A stretch of DNA of 64,000 bases, from positions 26,735,318 through 26,799,317 of the forward strand of contig OY986436.1 of assembly GCA_963920525.1 (NCBI GenBank), written 5' to 3'. The notes under the pieces are model-generated. The model worked only from the letters and a program-made list of their open reading frames with translations. It had not been told where the DNA came from and ran no database searches. How positions within the stretch are numbered: the first letter of the stretch is position 1; the number at the start of each line of letters is the position of its first letter. Of this stretch, positions 9,305-21,655 are shown one piece after another. The position numbers and the translations under genes are program-made. This DNA is from Dichetophora obliterata. Lineage: Eukaryota; Arthropoda; Insecta; Diptera; Sciomyzidae.

Positions 9305-10418
9305 AAGATTATTCATTTTCAACTGAAAATGACTGAAAAACGTTAAGTTAAATGGTCATTCTAGTGTGTTTCTTAGAAAGATAAAAAAAGAAAAAGCTGA
9401 ATATCCCAAAACTACTCAAATGGAGATATGACTTTATTTCTTAGGAGGGCAGTATAGGTAGCACAGCTATGAAAATCAGTATTCGACCTCAAAGAGGACG
9501 TGGCTCCTCCCATTTAACCCAAATTTGCGATATCGAATAGCTTTGGTGTTATAGATCGTACAGTTTTGAAATTCAGTATTCGACCTCAATGTACACATGT
9601 AGTTGCATTGATTACATTTTAAGCGCGTTCAAAAAAGAGGACGAGACACCTCCCATACAACCCAAATTTGTGCTATCGAATAGTTTTCGAGTTATAGGCT
9701 GCACAGATTTGGAATTCAGTATTCAACTTCATGTTCGCATGCAGTTTTACTGATAACATTTTAACCCAAATGTACGATATCGGATAGCTTTGAAGTTTTA
9801 GATTGCACAGCGTTGGAAATCAGTATTTGATCTCAATTTACACATGCAGTTTTACTGAATATATTTTATGGGCGTAGCACCTCCAATACAACATAAATTT
9901 GCAATATCGAATAGCTTTGGAGTTATAGGTAGCACAGCGTCGGAATTCCGATTTACACAAGCAGTTTTATTGATTTTATTTTAAGAGCATTGGAAAAGGA
10001 AGCGTGGCATCTCCCATAGAAGCAACATTTTCGATATTGAATAGCTTTGGAGTTATTGATCGCTTAGTTTTGGAATTCAGTATTCGACCTCAATGTACAC
10101 ATGCAGTTGCATTGATTACATTTGAAGGGCGTAGAAAAAGGGGACGTGACACCTCCCATACAACCCAGATTTTTGCTATCGAATAGCTTTGGAGTTATAA
10201 TTCGCACAGCGTCGGAACTTAGTATTCGGACTGAATTTACAAATGCAGTTTCATTGGTAACATTATATGGGCGTTGGACAAGGGGCATGCAACCCAAATT
10301 TGTGCTATCGAGCAGCTTTGATTTATAGGTCGTTCAGCATCGGATTTAAGTATTCGACCTCAATTTAAAACCAAAACATTCAAAGGAGCGTGGCAGCAAC
10401 GCGCCGGGTTTCAGATAG

Positions 10419-13077
10419 TACTATTTTAATTATAAGACAAACTGTTTTGAATTTCTATCTTTAACACTTAAAATGTTTCCTTAAGCTTAGGGGGGCCATG
10501 GCCTCCATGACCCCCTAACTACACGCATGACACATAGTAAAATATTCGAAATAATCAAGTTTAAAGTTTCGAAAAAATTAATTTTTGTGTGAAAAACTGA
10601 AATTCGTCGCTTGAAAAAATTACACTTTTGAGATTTGTGAAAAAAAGGGGCTATAAATTTTAAAAAATAGCGGTAAGTCCACAAATATGTCGTAATCTAT
10701 AGCGAAATGTGTCTGCAAACAGGCCTGAAACTCTGAAGAATATTGCACCGCTAGATTTTGAACTATAGCCCCTTTTTCTCAGTCATCTCAAAAGTGGAAA
10801 GTTTCACAAAATACATTCATTTTCTCAATCGACGAATTGTAAAAAAAAAACATTAAGGAGTAGGTTTTTTGCAGGATGCAAAGCAATCGATCTATGAAAT
10901 GCTTAGTTTCTTCTTATATTAAACATAGCTCACTTAATGTTTTCTACATGTTCTGAGAAAGTGAATGCTTAATAATTATGTCAACAATAGATGACATAAT
11001 ATTATTATTTGTTAAACTTACAAAAGTTCTTCACGATTCTGTGTATAAGTGTTAATAATAAATCAATTAATAGCAAAATAAAACTAGCTAAAGTCAATCT
11101 AGGGTTAATTAAGCAAAAATCTTTGCAAAAAGTTTAGTCTTTATGGCGGGCGAAGCCTGCTTTGAGACAAACTATCTGTGAGAACTGCTGTGTTGTATAG
11201 CATAACAGAAGCGTATACAACGCGTATACAAGCGTTGGTCAGTTCAAAGGCATATAAAGATACATAAAAACTTAACTAAGCTATAAAATATGAGTTGTGC
11301 AGGAATGGGTAACAATATCCTTGGCTCATCACATAAATAACTATAATCAAAAGCATATGAAAGCAAAAAAAGTTCTGACAACTTGTGAGCAAAAAGTAAA
11401 AGTTGCCAAACTATTAACAAGCTAAACTTGAGCTTGGCCCAGATATTAAAAATAGTAGAAATTGAATCCATAGTATTGGCTATCAGCAAAAATATAGCAA
11501 CTTAAACGAGCACGCGCGAGTTTTGGCTGGAGTCAAAAAAATTGTTAAAATTCTGTGAAACCAAAATTTCCAAAGAATGCTATGCGTAAATTTATGCAGC
11601 TTCATTGTTTTGTTATTGTTTTTCATAATTGTGAAGGTGTGAGTTGTAAGGTCAATTTTCTATTAATTAAAAGTTTTCATAAAACAGAGGCAATGTTAAA
11701 ATTCAAAAGTGTGCGCTATTAATATGCAATTACCAAAATTAATGCAAATAAACAAAATTGAGCATAATAATGAGCTATGTACAAAAACTATGAAATCAAA
11801 GCAAAAATTGGCTGGGAATTGTTTTTTTAGCATGGTTCATAAGTGCTACAAGTTATCTCTTATAGAAAAAAAGATAAAATTGTCAGAAAAACGGTATAAA
11901 AAACAGGATGAAGCTGGCCCGTATGCTGGGTTTTAAATAAGGAGAGGTGGATTTTCATAACAGATATTTCTTGGTATCAATGTAATATTTAAAGCAAGGA
12001 TATGGTGCTTTTATGTGCGATATTTACAACATATAAAATTTTTTTAAATGTGGCTTTAATTTTATGTTTTGCAATACAATAAGAGCGCCATTAACAATTT
12101 TAACAGAGTACATTTTTTTGATAGAGTAATGATTTAAGATGATTTTAGAATTTTTGATTAGAATGCAGATGATTAGAATTCAGATGATTGGTCTGTGTGT
12201 GACCATGATAACATTCCTAACTTTGAAGCTACAAACGAAATTCAATATGTAAACTTTTTTTAAAAAAAACAAAGACAAAATTTTAAATTGGGTCACATCG
12301 AATGAAAACCACACTGAGAAAACTGTTTGCTAAATTTGTATTGTGGTTAAGCAAAGCAAAACTTGCGCTTGATTCTCAGCCAATTCAAAATTATGCTAGA
12401 TTTCAGCAACAACTAATCAAAATTTGCTATTAAAGTTTTTAATAACTACGCAACATTTTGATTTAATTCAAGCAAAATGTTGCTTTTTCCTTAATACATG
12501 AGGAGTGATTTCAATTAAGCAATCTTTTTGTAAAATCACACCGTGATTGAGCAAAGTTTTGCTGATTTGCTTTTAAGCAAAACATTTGCTTGATTTAAGC
12601 AAATTAATTTTCTACGTGCACGCCTACCTCCCATACTAAGTGACTCTATCAGCATGGTAAAATCTCTTAAAATTTTATTTAAATTTATCTAATGACAAAA
12701 TCAAAATCTATCTAATGACTTAACATTTTGAACATAAGCTTAAAACTGAAGTATGTATATATTCAGAAATCAAATAAAAACCATGCCTGTTTCCCACAAA
12801 AAAGTGACTTTATAAAAACGATAAAATCTCTATAAGCTCCACAAAAATTCATCTTATCTTTTGCATATAACTTTGAAGCTAAATTTTAAAAGTACTAAAC
12901 TTTTGCAATTTTCCTGAATCGAATGAAACCCAAACCAGCACAAAAAGGTTGTAAAAGTGTCGCAAAAGAGTCGCCAATACAGATATAAATTGTAACGTAA
13001 TTACAGCTAAAAACGCAGATATCTTACGCTTATTTTGTAACAACTTAGATTGCAATTAGGCAAAAAATGTGTCATAA
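10419..13077. other. AT-rich intergenic stretch with no gene seen
   Basis: No convincing reading frame or RNA gene. A short G/C hairpin lies at 10490-10517 (GGGGGGCCATGG against CCATGACCCCC), and a foldback lies at 10602-10839. The 12.12-12.30 and 12.64-12.94 kb parts share diverged phrases (AACTTTGAAGCTA, TCGAATGAAA), so they may be an old direct repeat. The TACCTCCCATA phrase at 12.62 kb also occurs near 26.38 kb, marking a dispersed repeat. I could not find the Transib relic continuing after 10419. Confidence 0.6.
10602..10839. repeat. Imperfect foldback element
   Basis: Left arm 10602-10674 and right arm 10747-10839 are inverted copies (shared cores CACTTTTGAGAT and AAAAAGGGGCTATA; outer AATTCGTCG), with a loop of about 72 nt. 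The right arm has a 10-20-nt insertion. No flanking duplication was identified. Confidence 0.7.
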
Positions 13078-15371
13078 TCTATAGTAATAAAACTCATTTT
13101 CTGTTTGTTTGTTTGTTTGTTTGGCCTTTATACAAATCTAAACGGCTCAACGGATTTTGCTCAAACTAAGTACACATATTAAGTTTATCCCAACTTAAAA
13201 TGTTACATACTTAGTTTTTGCCACGCCCCCTCTGAAATTTTTCAACTAACGGTAATTTTTTTATTATAAAACTTTTTATTATAGGAGATTTTTGTATATT
13301 TAATTTTAAAAATTTTTTGCTATTTTGACATCAAAAACACTCACATATCTTTAAAATTGGAGAAATTTTCAGTACAACGACTTTTTCATAAAACATCGTT
13401 ACTAAGAATGAGAAAAAAACGACATGAAAATCAAAGTTTGGTCTTTCGATGCAAATATCTGTGCTGTCCATTAATATATTTCATTCAAATTTTTTTTGTT
13501 CAAAAGTTCAATAAAATCACTTCACAAAAATATGCCAAAAAAGGTCCAAAATATTGACTTTTTACTCAAAAAATGACTCAAAAATTGTTGTTGTTGTAAA
13601 AATGAAATCAATTAAAAACAGAAAATCTGACTACCTTTCATATGACATAGCATTTATTTGCAAAAATTCTTCCAGGTCAGCGCAAAAATTATTTTACTGT
13701 TTTTGTCATCAAAACAACAAGATTTGATTTTTTTCGCGAAATTTATTTTTTCCAAAATGTTGTTTTTATATTTTTTACAAAAAAGTCAAGTCTCAAAAAT
13801 AATTTCTGTGAAAAAATTACCCCAATATCTCTTTCCAATCAAAAGTTATGGCTAAAAATCTATTTTTTCATACCAGACTATTAATAAAAAAACTTAGTTT
13901 TGTGTTAGAATTCTCTAAACTGTTTGAACGTCCCCATTTATCTCTGAGAATGCAGTTGTGTGTCTAAAGCAAGTACGATTATTTTGGATCATATAAAATC
14001 TTCTTTTTAGTGATCTACTTATTTTTGCCTCCCCACCCCCCGCCCCCTCCTGCCCCCTCCTGCCCCTCCTGCCCCCTCCTGCCCCTTCCTGCCCCCTCCT
14101 GTTAAATTTGTTTTGTTGTGATGGCTCTATTTTTTTTCACTATTGTGTCACCGTTGTCACTTAGATCTTTATCAATGGTACTTTAAATGTTGTATATATA
14201 TCATAATTTTATCGAAAAAATGACTGTGAATAAGAATGCTGTTAAAGTTAACATTTTCATGTAATCAGTTTTAGCTATATGGCGATATAATAAAACATAT
14301 GCGCATCTGGTCAGCACAATTATTTCATTAGTTTTGATCTGTGCGTTAAATTCACAGATAGATGGCGCCACATTTGTAAGATGTGTGGGTACAGACTATA
14401 CTTACACCTTGCGGTGGAAAGCTGAATACTGTTTTTTCAAAAGTTTCTTCAAATTTAACCCCACACGTTTGGGATTACAGACAGGTGGCGCTATTTTCTG
14501 CTTCTAGAAGAATATCTGATGTTATTATACAGCCAGCAGATAAGTTTTGCGAAATATTTTGCGAAAATGCTATTGCTACCAAACTTTTAAAAAGTAAAAT
14601 AATGCAGTACTGCCAGTTTTTTCAGTCGCAGCGTCATCTAGCGTCATAAACACTTAAAAACATAGAATTGGATCAATTTAAATATCTAGCTCACTTGCTG
14701 GACTTTTTGTTGTTTTTGCTTTGCTTGCAAATGCGATGATATGATCCTGATCTCCAATGAAAAAACGCAGCTAATAGAAATTTTAGTAGGTACAATCATT
14801 TTTAGCACAACGAATTTTCATAAAACATTGATAGCTAATAATGAGAAAAAAATTATATGAAAATCAAAGTTTTTACTTTTAATGCCAATAACTCCGCTGT
14901 TTTTAATATATTTTATTAAAAATTTTTTTGTTAAAAAGTTCAATATGTTTTTTAATATTAATCTTTGTTTAGACGTTGAAATGTCCATATCTCAAGGACG
15001 CATTGAGTCCCACCATAATTTTTATTTTGTTGAAAAGGTAATTGTGCTTGCTTTAAGATTAAGTAAATATAAACTTTACTTTTAATTCTTTTTAGTTTTT
15101 AAAATATGTTTTTCGTACGCCTTCTTTGAATTCAATTAGCTCACCGCAAGAGATGGAACCACCAACAACAAAAATTTTCCTAAACTTTTTTGGATTAATG
15201 TTCGTTCAATTACCTTTCTAACGGTAGATAAATAAAATTAAATAAAATAAAATTCAAATAAAATTCAACATGTTTTTCATTATTCCCGATTTTAAAAAAC
15301 ATTTAATCGAGAAGTGTATGTTAAAATGTTTATATAAGTGACTCTCGAGTAACACCGGGTATATCAGCTAG
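13078..15371 (+). mobile_element. Helitron-3, non-autonomous
   Basis: Starts TCTATAGTAATAAAACTCAT after A13077, followed by four GTTT units and AACGGCTCAACGGATTTTGC, a typical HINE-like 5' region. It ends AACACCGGGTATATCAG plus CTAG (15368-15371) before T15372. The end is related to those of Helitron-1 and -2 (CGCCGGGT...TCAGCTAG) but forms a different subfamily. At 2294 bp it has no long frame and no 142-bp array. It holds a C-rich minisatellite. Confidence 0.78.
14043..14102 (+). repeat. C-rich 10-bp minisatellite
   Basis: About six units of CCCCCTCCTG with small variants, preceded by a CCCCACCCCC run. On the minus strand this gives many G-runs and could form G-quadruplexes. It is the most GC-rich spot for several kilobases. 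Confidence 0.9.
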
Positions 15372-16055
15372 TAATGTTATAAATGTGTTGTTGGTACAAA
15401 CTTAAGTCGCACGCCACAAGATGAAACATACTTGAAACATTCAAAAAAGTTTTTATTGTGTTATTTTAACGTTACAATTCAGGTACCAATAACGTGAATG
15501 TAACATATGTTTTGTTTTATTGAAGTTATTTTTTGATATAATGACAGATTTTTTTAACAAGGAAGAAGTACTGTAAGGAGTAGTATAAATATTCCTAATT
15601 GAAAAAAAAAAAAGTTCTTAAAAGGTTTTAAAATGTCTTGCATACACAATTCCTTAATATAATTTTTATTAAACCAGTGATAATTTTTTGGAGTGTATTT
15701 TAAAAGTCAAAGACAAATTGAAATTTAAAAGATGTGAAATTAAATTGAAAATATGAAGAGTTATACACTAAAATTTTACAACAAAGTCCATTTTTTCGAT
15801 GAATGTTTGTGTTATACCTCTAGAAAATTCACGCGCCACCCAAATAATAAAAATTTTTAAAATAATTTGGATATAAGAAATATTTCGAGGTTTTCATTTC
15901 CGCGTAATAATCTTTAATATATAGCTAAATAAATTTTTTTAAGTACCTTATGCCAGATTGCACTGAAAATTCTAAAAGAAAATAATAAATACTAAAGAAA
16001 ATCGTATGTCAATTTATTCCAATCAAAATTCACTTAAGTTTTTAGACACTTTTTT
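15372..16055. other. AT-rich stretch, nothing identified
   Basis: Homopolymer-rich sequence flanking Helitron-3. I see no frame, repeat or motif that supports a call. Confidence 0.6.
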
Positions 16056-16610
16056 CCAAAGTTGTTGCAACTGAATAATAACCTCAATACATAGTTCTTG
16101 CAACTAACTGAATATCAAAAGTTACAAATATTTGTTTAAAGTTGTTGCAACTGAATAACAACCTTAATGCAACATTTAATTACAACATTGTTATTCAAAG
16201 TTTCATGCAACTGAATTATAATTCCAATAAAACATTCATGTTACTAATTACATTATATAAGTTGCAATGGTTTTTTTCTAAAGTTCTTGCAACAGAATAA
16301 TAACCTCAATACATCGTTCTTATATCAAGCAAAATTTTATAAGTTACAATTATGTTTTTTTTAAACTTGTATCAACTGAGTATTAATATTAATACAGCAC
16401 AAGTTTGCAATGATTATTTTCAATGTTCTTGCAACTTAATAAAAACCTCAATGCGACGTTATTTTTCTTAACTACATTTTTTGAGTTATAATAATGTTAC
16501 TTAAAGTTGTAGCAACTGAATAGTGACCTCAATACAGCATACGGTTGCAATGATTATTTTCAATGTTCTTGTAACTGAATAACAACCCTATTTTAACCTT
16601 CTTGCAACAA
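16056..16610. repeat. Degenerate tandem repeat with GTTCTTGCAACTGAATAA core
   Basis: Eight copies start near 16059, 16140, 16197, 16279, 16365, 16421, 16502 and 16562. Spacings alternate around 82 and 57, so the real unit may be a dimer of about 140 bp. Each continues with a variant of TAACCTCAATACA. Confidence 0.75.
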
Positions 16611-17436
16611 AACAAATCCTCATAATTTCAAAATGGTTCATTGCCATTCAACGAAAAATTTGTTTGATTGTTTAGTAGTCTCGTTGAACGCTGCCATTAT
16701 AACTATTTATGTTATTTATGTAAATGAAGTTGGTTATTGATGGAAACTCTTTATGTAAACGACTTCTGAATTAAAATATATAAATTTACATTACATGGTA
16801 GCAGAAGCCTGCACAATGAAATTGACAAGCAACACAGAATTTATTGCAAACAACAAAATTAATTTTTGCTAATGCCATTTTAGTGCGTCACAGGAAAATC
16901 GAAACATTTAGTTGTAGTGACTTCCCTATAACTTAATAAAAACATCTTCAAACCGAAGTTTTGAACATTGAACTGTTGTGACATTGATATAACTTAATAT
17001 AAACATCAGAGACCTGCAGCGATGAACTGCAACTGCTTTTACACTCAGTACATACTTGGTTTTTGTATGACTTCAATATCATTAATACCATACAACATAT
17101 TCTACGCCATCGAGCTCACTTACAACATCAGGCATGTTGCATTAGCCAATTGTACCAAAGTCAAACACTGTGTGATGTGTGCTTCGACTTTAGTGGAAAG
17201 TATAGATGTTTGCATAAAATAATTATGTGTATAAACCACAGCGCACGAACGGCAATCGTTATAATTATGCATTATTTTGAGCTACTGCCTCGTGTACCAT
17301 TGCAGGTTGATTTCAACTTCGGCTAAGCAATGATACAAAAGTAAGCTTACGAACGATGAAATCAACGCGTACACTGCATTTTTACTCAAGTGTTTGTAGA
17401 TTACTTCAGTATGAATAGAGTAAATAGTTTTAGGAA
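16611..17436. other. Unassigned; possible LTR/primer-site remnant
   Basis: At 16790-16805 the sequence ATTACATGGTAGCAGAAGC resembles an LTR end (ACA) followed by an initiator-Met-type primer site (TGGTAGCAGAGC). No matching LTR start and no gag follow, so this stays a hint. Two overlapping short frames near 17.0-17.3 kb are not recognisable. Confidence 0.25.
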
Positions 17437-18170
17437 GTTTTAGGGGTAACTTATTTCGAAGATGATGTCAAAAATTTAAGATGGCGGATAGAGTTGCCAC
17501 CTAGATTTTTTTCATTTATGCGAATTCTTGTAACTTTGAAATTCTGACAAGAGATTTGATTTCGAATATAATGTCACAGTTTTAAAATTTAAGATGGAGG
17601 TTAGGGTTGCCACCTAAATTTTTACCACAGTATTGCCACCTAATGACATGTATTTTTAAGAGTTTTAAACATCATTTATCAGTGTTAAGGGGCCGCTGAT
17701 TTCGAAACTAAAGTCAGAATTTTAAAATTCAAGATGGTGGATAGGGTTACTACCTTAATTTTTTGTAGTTTTGTTAATTCGGGGCTGACAAAAAAAAAAT
17801 GGTACACCAAAAATGGGTCGCTGAATCCGAATCCATTGTCAGAATTTCAAAATTATAAAATTTTGAAATAGTAGGGTTGCCACCTAATAATATGTCTTTT
17901 CAAGAGTTTTAAACGTCATTTATCAGTGTTAAGAGGTCGCTGATTTCGAATCTAAAGTTAGAATTTTAAAATTCAAGATGGTGGATAGGGTTTCCACCTT
18001 AATTTTTTGTAGTTTTATGAATTCGGGGCTGGCAAAAAAAAATGGTGCACCAAAAATGGGTCGCTGAATCCGAATCCATTGTCAGAATTTCAAAATTATA
18101 AAATTTTTAAATAATTGGGTTGCCACCTAATAATATGTCTTTTCAAGAGTTTTAAACATCATTTATCAGT
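17437..18170. repeat. 246-bp tandem repeat
   Basis: Phrases such as TTTATCAGTGTTAAG with GCTGATTTCGAA recur at about 17681 and 17927, a 246-bp offset. AAGATGGTGGATAGGGTT and GGGTCGCTGAATCCGAATCC repeat at the same spacing. A more diverged unit precedes (17450-17680). It ends in an inverted junction at 18122-18204. Confidence 0.8.
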
Positions 18171-18204
18171 TTTAAACTCTTGAAAAGACATAATATTAGG
18201 TGGC
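18122..18204. repeat. Long hairpin at the end of the 246-bp array
   Basis: Left arm 18122-18156 and right arm 18171-18204 are near-perfect inverted copies (GCCACCTAATA...AAGAGTTTTAAA), with a 14-nt loop. The right arm is the start of an inverted unit of the same repeat. Confidence 0.88.
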
Positions 18205-21200
18205 GACCCTATTATTTCAAAATTTTGAACAATTGAAAAAAAGTTGTAGCTTTATTAAAGATCTGCATGCATACAAAATCTTAAATGTAAAATGGCGTCT
18301 GATATAATTTCTTAAAAAACTAAATTTAATAAATATCTTTAAAAATTTACTAAACAAATTGTATTGCTCACTCAATTAAACTTTAGAATTTATTTTAAAA
18401 AAGAAATCAGCTCAATTGAACCATTAGCTTATGAGCTACAAGCTCTCAAAAGTCACGCAAAGTAACTGCAATGTTTCTGCAATGTTACTGCAAATACTTT
18501 GTGTTCGGAGAACAAAATAAGCGCTGGTTTTTTTTATGCAGGAGTTACGCTTTATGTCTCTGTTTTGTTGCTTGTAAATGACCATACTTACCATTGCATA
18601 CCAGAAGTTGAAAAGACCCTGCGCTGGTTATCAAACCAACAACTCGAACATGCATTATTGTGGTCTTACGACACGCTCATACACAGTTGGCTTCAATGTT
18701 GCAAGTATGTTCGACACAACAATCGCAGCGCTTGCGTAGTGCGGTCAGACTGTCACTGCCTCCATTCAGCGGAAAGAACTGTTCCACAACTTTCGGGCTG
18801 AATGGTATGCTCTCACAGAACATGTTCCTTGAGATGTCACAATTTATATAGCGAAAATATTTTATGCTACTTCGCTACTTGAGCACTTTTTCGGCTAGAA
18901 TGCGGCCACTGTATTTGTTGAGGGTAGATTGCAAGTAGCGAAAATGCCATCGCTTGCAGATCACTGATAAACATAAAGCAACTTAGTTGCATCTAGATTG
19001 CTAACCAGTAGCGTAACTATATTTTGTGCGCCCGCCCGCAGTTTTCTAATAGCGCCCTGCTATTTACTTTTAGAGAAAAACTATGTTATTAGTAACACTA
19101 TGTTTACTATGGTAACTAGAAGCATAGGAGAAAACAAGAGAACTCTTGACAAAAAAAAAAAGAGAACAAGAAGAGACTTTTTAAATTCAATAGTCATCAT
19201 TAGAGAGGATAAAAATGTGCACGATAAAACTTGATTTATGCGCATTAAAAAGCACGAAAAATCGAAAATATGCTCGATGAATTTAAAAATATGCTCGATA
19301 AAAATACTTTAAGAGAAAAATAAAATGAAATAGTACATATTTTGGAACGGAATATATATTTCAAATCTTATAAATGTTTGGAATAACATTTGCTTTAAGC
19401 GTTTTAATATGTCGAATTTCTTACGTATACCTATATAAAGTAAAAAAAAACCTGTTTTTTAAATAAACGTAAAAACTTAAAAATAATATTAATTTATACT
19501 GAGCAACTTCGTTTTCAGTCTCTTTGTTACTATTGAATTAACTTAAAAAAAAAAAACAATATAAAATGCAGTTAAATATTTTTCAAATTTTAGAATAATA
19601 ATAAACTACCAAGTGTTGCTATAAATTCTCCATTGAAAAATTTCTACGTTTTTCAGTTAAAAACGATGAATATGCAGAGAAACTACGATCAGCATCGCAA
19701 GATGTTGCCGGCCAATATCTTAAGTTTGATAATTCTTCGGCGAAAGTTAACTCGCATACTCACTAAAAACTTGTTTGTTTTTAAACAAAATTTTTTCAAA
19801 GACTTTATGTCTTTAAATCCTACATTACGATGCAAATGCATATTTTTATCCTCTCTAGTAATCATTTATTGCAACAGTTATCTATTAAAAATATCTTATT
19901 TTATAAAAAAAATTTATATTTTATTTTAATGGAATTTGTTAAAAAAGAGCAATAACGTAAAAAATACTTTTTATAATATCAAATATAATACAATTTATAT
20001 AATAAAATATTATAAGATTTTATCACAAATTAGGTATATAATAAATAAATTTATATAATAAAATATTATAAGATTTTATCACAAATTAGGTAAAAGAAAA
20101 CATATAGGTATTAATTATTTAAAAACGTTAAACTAACTTAAAGTTTGAAAAATGAGATCAATAATTCCCTTTGGTGAAATGATAATTTTAAGATGTTAAA
20201 TTTAAGGTACAATTACAATATGTAGCTATAAAAAACACTTTTTTTATTGATTTTTGTTACCTAGTATTATTAATTTTAATGATTCAAATTTTGTACATAA
20301 TGAAGAACTATTCATGAGGAAATAAAAAATTTTTTTTGTCTTCATAGTTGTTGTTAATTTCCTACTGCGCGTTGAAGTTATCGTGTTTAAAAAATTGTTG
20401 CAATTGACTTCCAGCATTTACAAAGTGTCTGAAAGTAAAACATCAAAGTGCATTTCTGAGTTAAGGGTTGTCGTTGAGCACTCAAAGTATGCAAAAAAAA
20501 AATAAAAATTAAAAAATGGCACGCGTTGAAAAAAAATGTACAAAAAACCTCCTTTTTTGCCATACAAAAAAATATGAGTTTTTTGGCTTTTAATAGATTT
20601 AGTGCCTTAACAGAGTTTATAAAGATCACAATGAATCAAGATTCATCGAAATCGATCAAGTAGAACTCCAGATATCTTAGAAGCCAATTGAAAAAACCTT
20701 GTTTCGAAAAAAACGCGATTAAAGATTTAAAGGTTCTTGAATATTACGCGATATGCGAATATAATGTATTTTAAAACTTTTTTCTATTTGCTATTTTTTT
20801 CTAAAATTTTGTATACGGGTTCTTAAGACCTTACAGAACCATATTCTAACGAAAAACCAAAATTGATTTTTAATTTTTTTCACGCTGTAATAGTACCTTA
20901 AATGTTTTCTATTTGACGTTACCTGTTAACTAAAGATTTTGACTTACGTCACAAAATATGACCAACTGGATGATTAAAATAACATCAGTAGCTGACTTGC
21001 TGAAAATATGAAAGCTAACGGGTAAATCGACTTTTACCAAACAAAGGTGACTCAAAAACCTTTTGCTCAAAAAAAAAATCGAATTTTTCACGTCGATTAT
21101 TGCACCTTGAGAAATCGTAGTTACGTGACTTACATTTTATTTAAGGACATATTATTAAATTATTTTTTATTTATTATTATTAATTTTTAATAATAATAAT

Positions 21201-21643
21201 TTGCGAAGGAAATAAATTCTTTGGTATATCTTAATTTTTTTGGAAACAAACGTCGCAGAGTGTAACGTCCCCATTCTTGGCCAAAAAGAGAAGGAGTGAT
21301 CGTAGAGCTATGAGAATTAGCACGAATATCTTGCTTGGCAAAATTAAGACATGTTGAGAAAGTTATACAAATCCACCCTCTGCCACACCCACCTCCCATA
21401 TAAACGAAACCCATTTTTGCCTGAAACTTCATTAAGTCTTGAAGTACTACATCAATTTCTTTTGTGATAATAGATAAATGGAAAATTTCATAGGCGAATA
21501 ATATTTTAGAAATCACTCCCATTAATAATATTTTAGAAATTCAGCCTTGAAAAATACTACCCACACAAGTTAAAAACGTTTTTGTTTAAATTTGTAAGCT
21601 TTTTCAGGCCTTAATCAGCAAGGAATTTTTTAAAATTGAGTTG
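18205..21643. other. AT-rich region without identifiable gene
   Basis: Several frames of 60-111 codons exist here, but none shows a recognisable domain. A tandem 44-bp duplication lies at 19993-20092. Near 21.36-21.41 kb the phrase CACACCCACCTCCCATATAA belongs to the dispersed repeat also seen at 12.6 and 26.4 kb. Confidence 0.5.
19993..20092. repeat. 44-bp direct duplication
   Basis: Bases 19993-20036 and 20049-20092 appear identical (ATTTATATAATAAAATATTA onward to TTAGGTA), offset 56, separated by a TA/AATA-rich linker. It looks recent. Confidence 0.85.
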
Positions 21644-21655
21644 TTTTTGTTACGC

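Larger units (their letters stand above)
8847..9454. mobile_element. MITE with TA target, carrying a SINE
   Basis: Ends are inverted repeats: TACTGCCGTCCTAAGAAA at the left, and the complement of TACTGCCCTCCTAAGAAA at the right, extending through AAAGTCA. It splits the Helitron-2 repeat phrase GAGTTATAGGT at its TA. Without the SINE it is about 250 bp and has no coding capacity. The TA target suggests a Tc1/mariner-type partner. Confidence 0.8.
8480..10395 (+). repeat. 142-bp tandem array in Helitron-2
   Basis: Same unit as the Helitron-1 array, with anchors near 8656, 8798, 9489, 9645, 10007, 10150 and 10283. It is interrupted by the MITE at 8847-9454. It ends in GTGGCAGCAACGCGCC and the Helitron terminus. 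Units are degenerate, with some deletions (e.g. around 9760 and 9870). Confidence 0.8.
1503..10418 (+). mobile_element. Helitron-2, non-autonomous, split by two mariners
   Basis: Helitron-2's own bases are about 1503-1510 and 8029-10418. The 5' tip TCTTATTA follows A1502 and resembles the Helitron-1 tip TCTTCTATA. The 3' end reads GCAACGCGCCGGGTTTCAG then ATAG at 10415-10418, followed by T10419. This nearly matches the Helitron-1 3' end and the Helitron rule of insertion between A and T. After the rosa insertion (8031 on) the body starts TAAAAATGGATCGTGATTTG, as in other units of the family. The body is mostly tandem repeats with no Rep/helicase frame, so it would depend on an autonomous partner. 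Known HINE/DINE-1 elements of flies share this plan. The 5' tip is short, so that boundary is inferred. Confidence 0.6.

Noticed and set aside
10419..10480. Continuation of the Transib relic after Helitron-2
   Set aside because: The frames after 10419 do not clearly match the next expected block, so the host sequence to the right was left unassigned.
13095..13122. GTTT microsatellite as an independent repeat
   Set aside because: It is a standard part of the 5' region of this Helitron type.
16786..16812. LTR retrotransposon primer site TGGTAGCAGAAGC
   Set aside because: No LTR start, no gag frame and no second LTR nearby; too little to call.
18499..18801. 100-codon reading frame
   Set aside because: Composition and content show no domain, and no promoter or splice context supports it.
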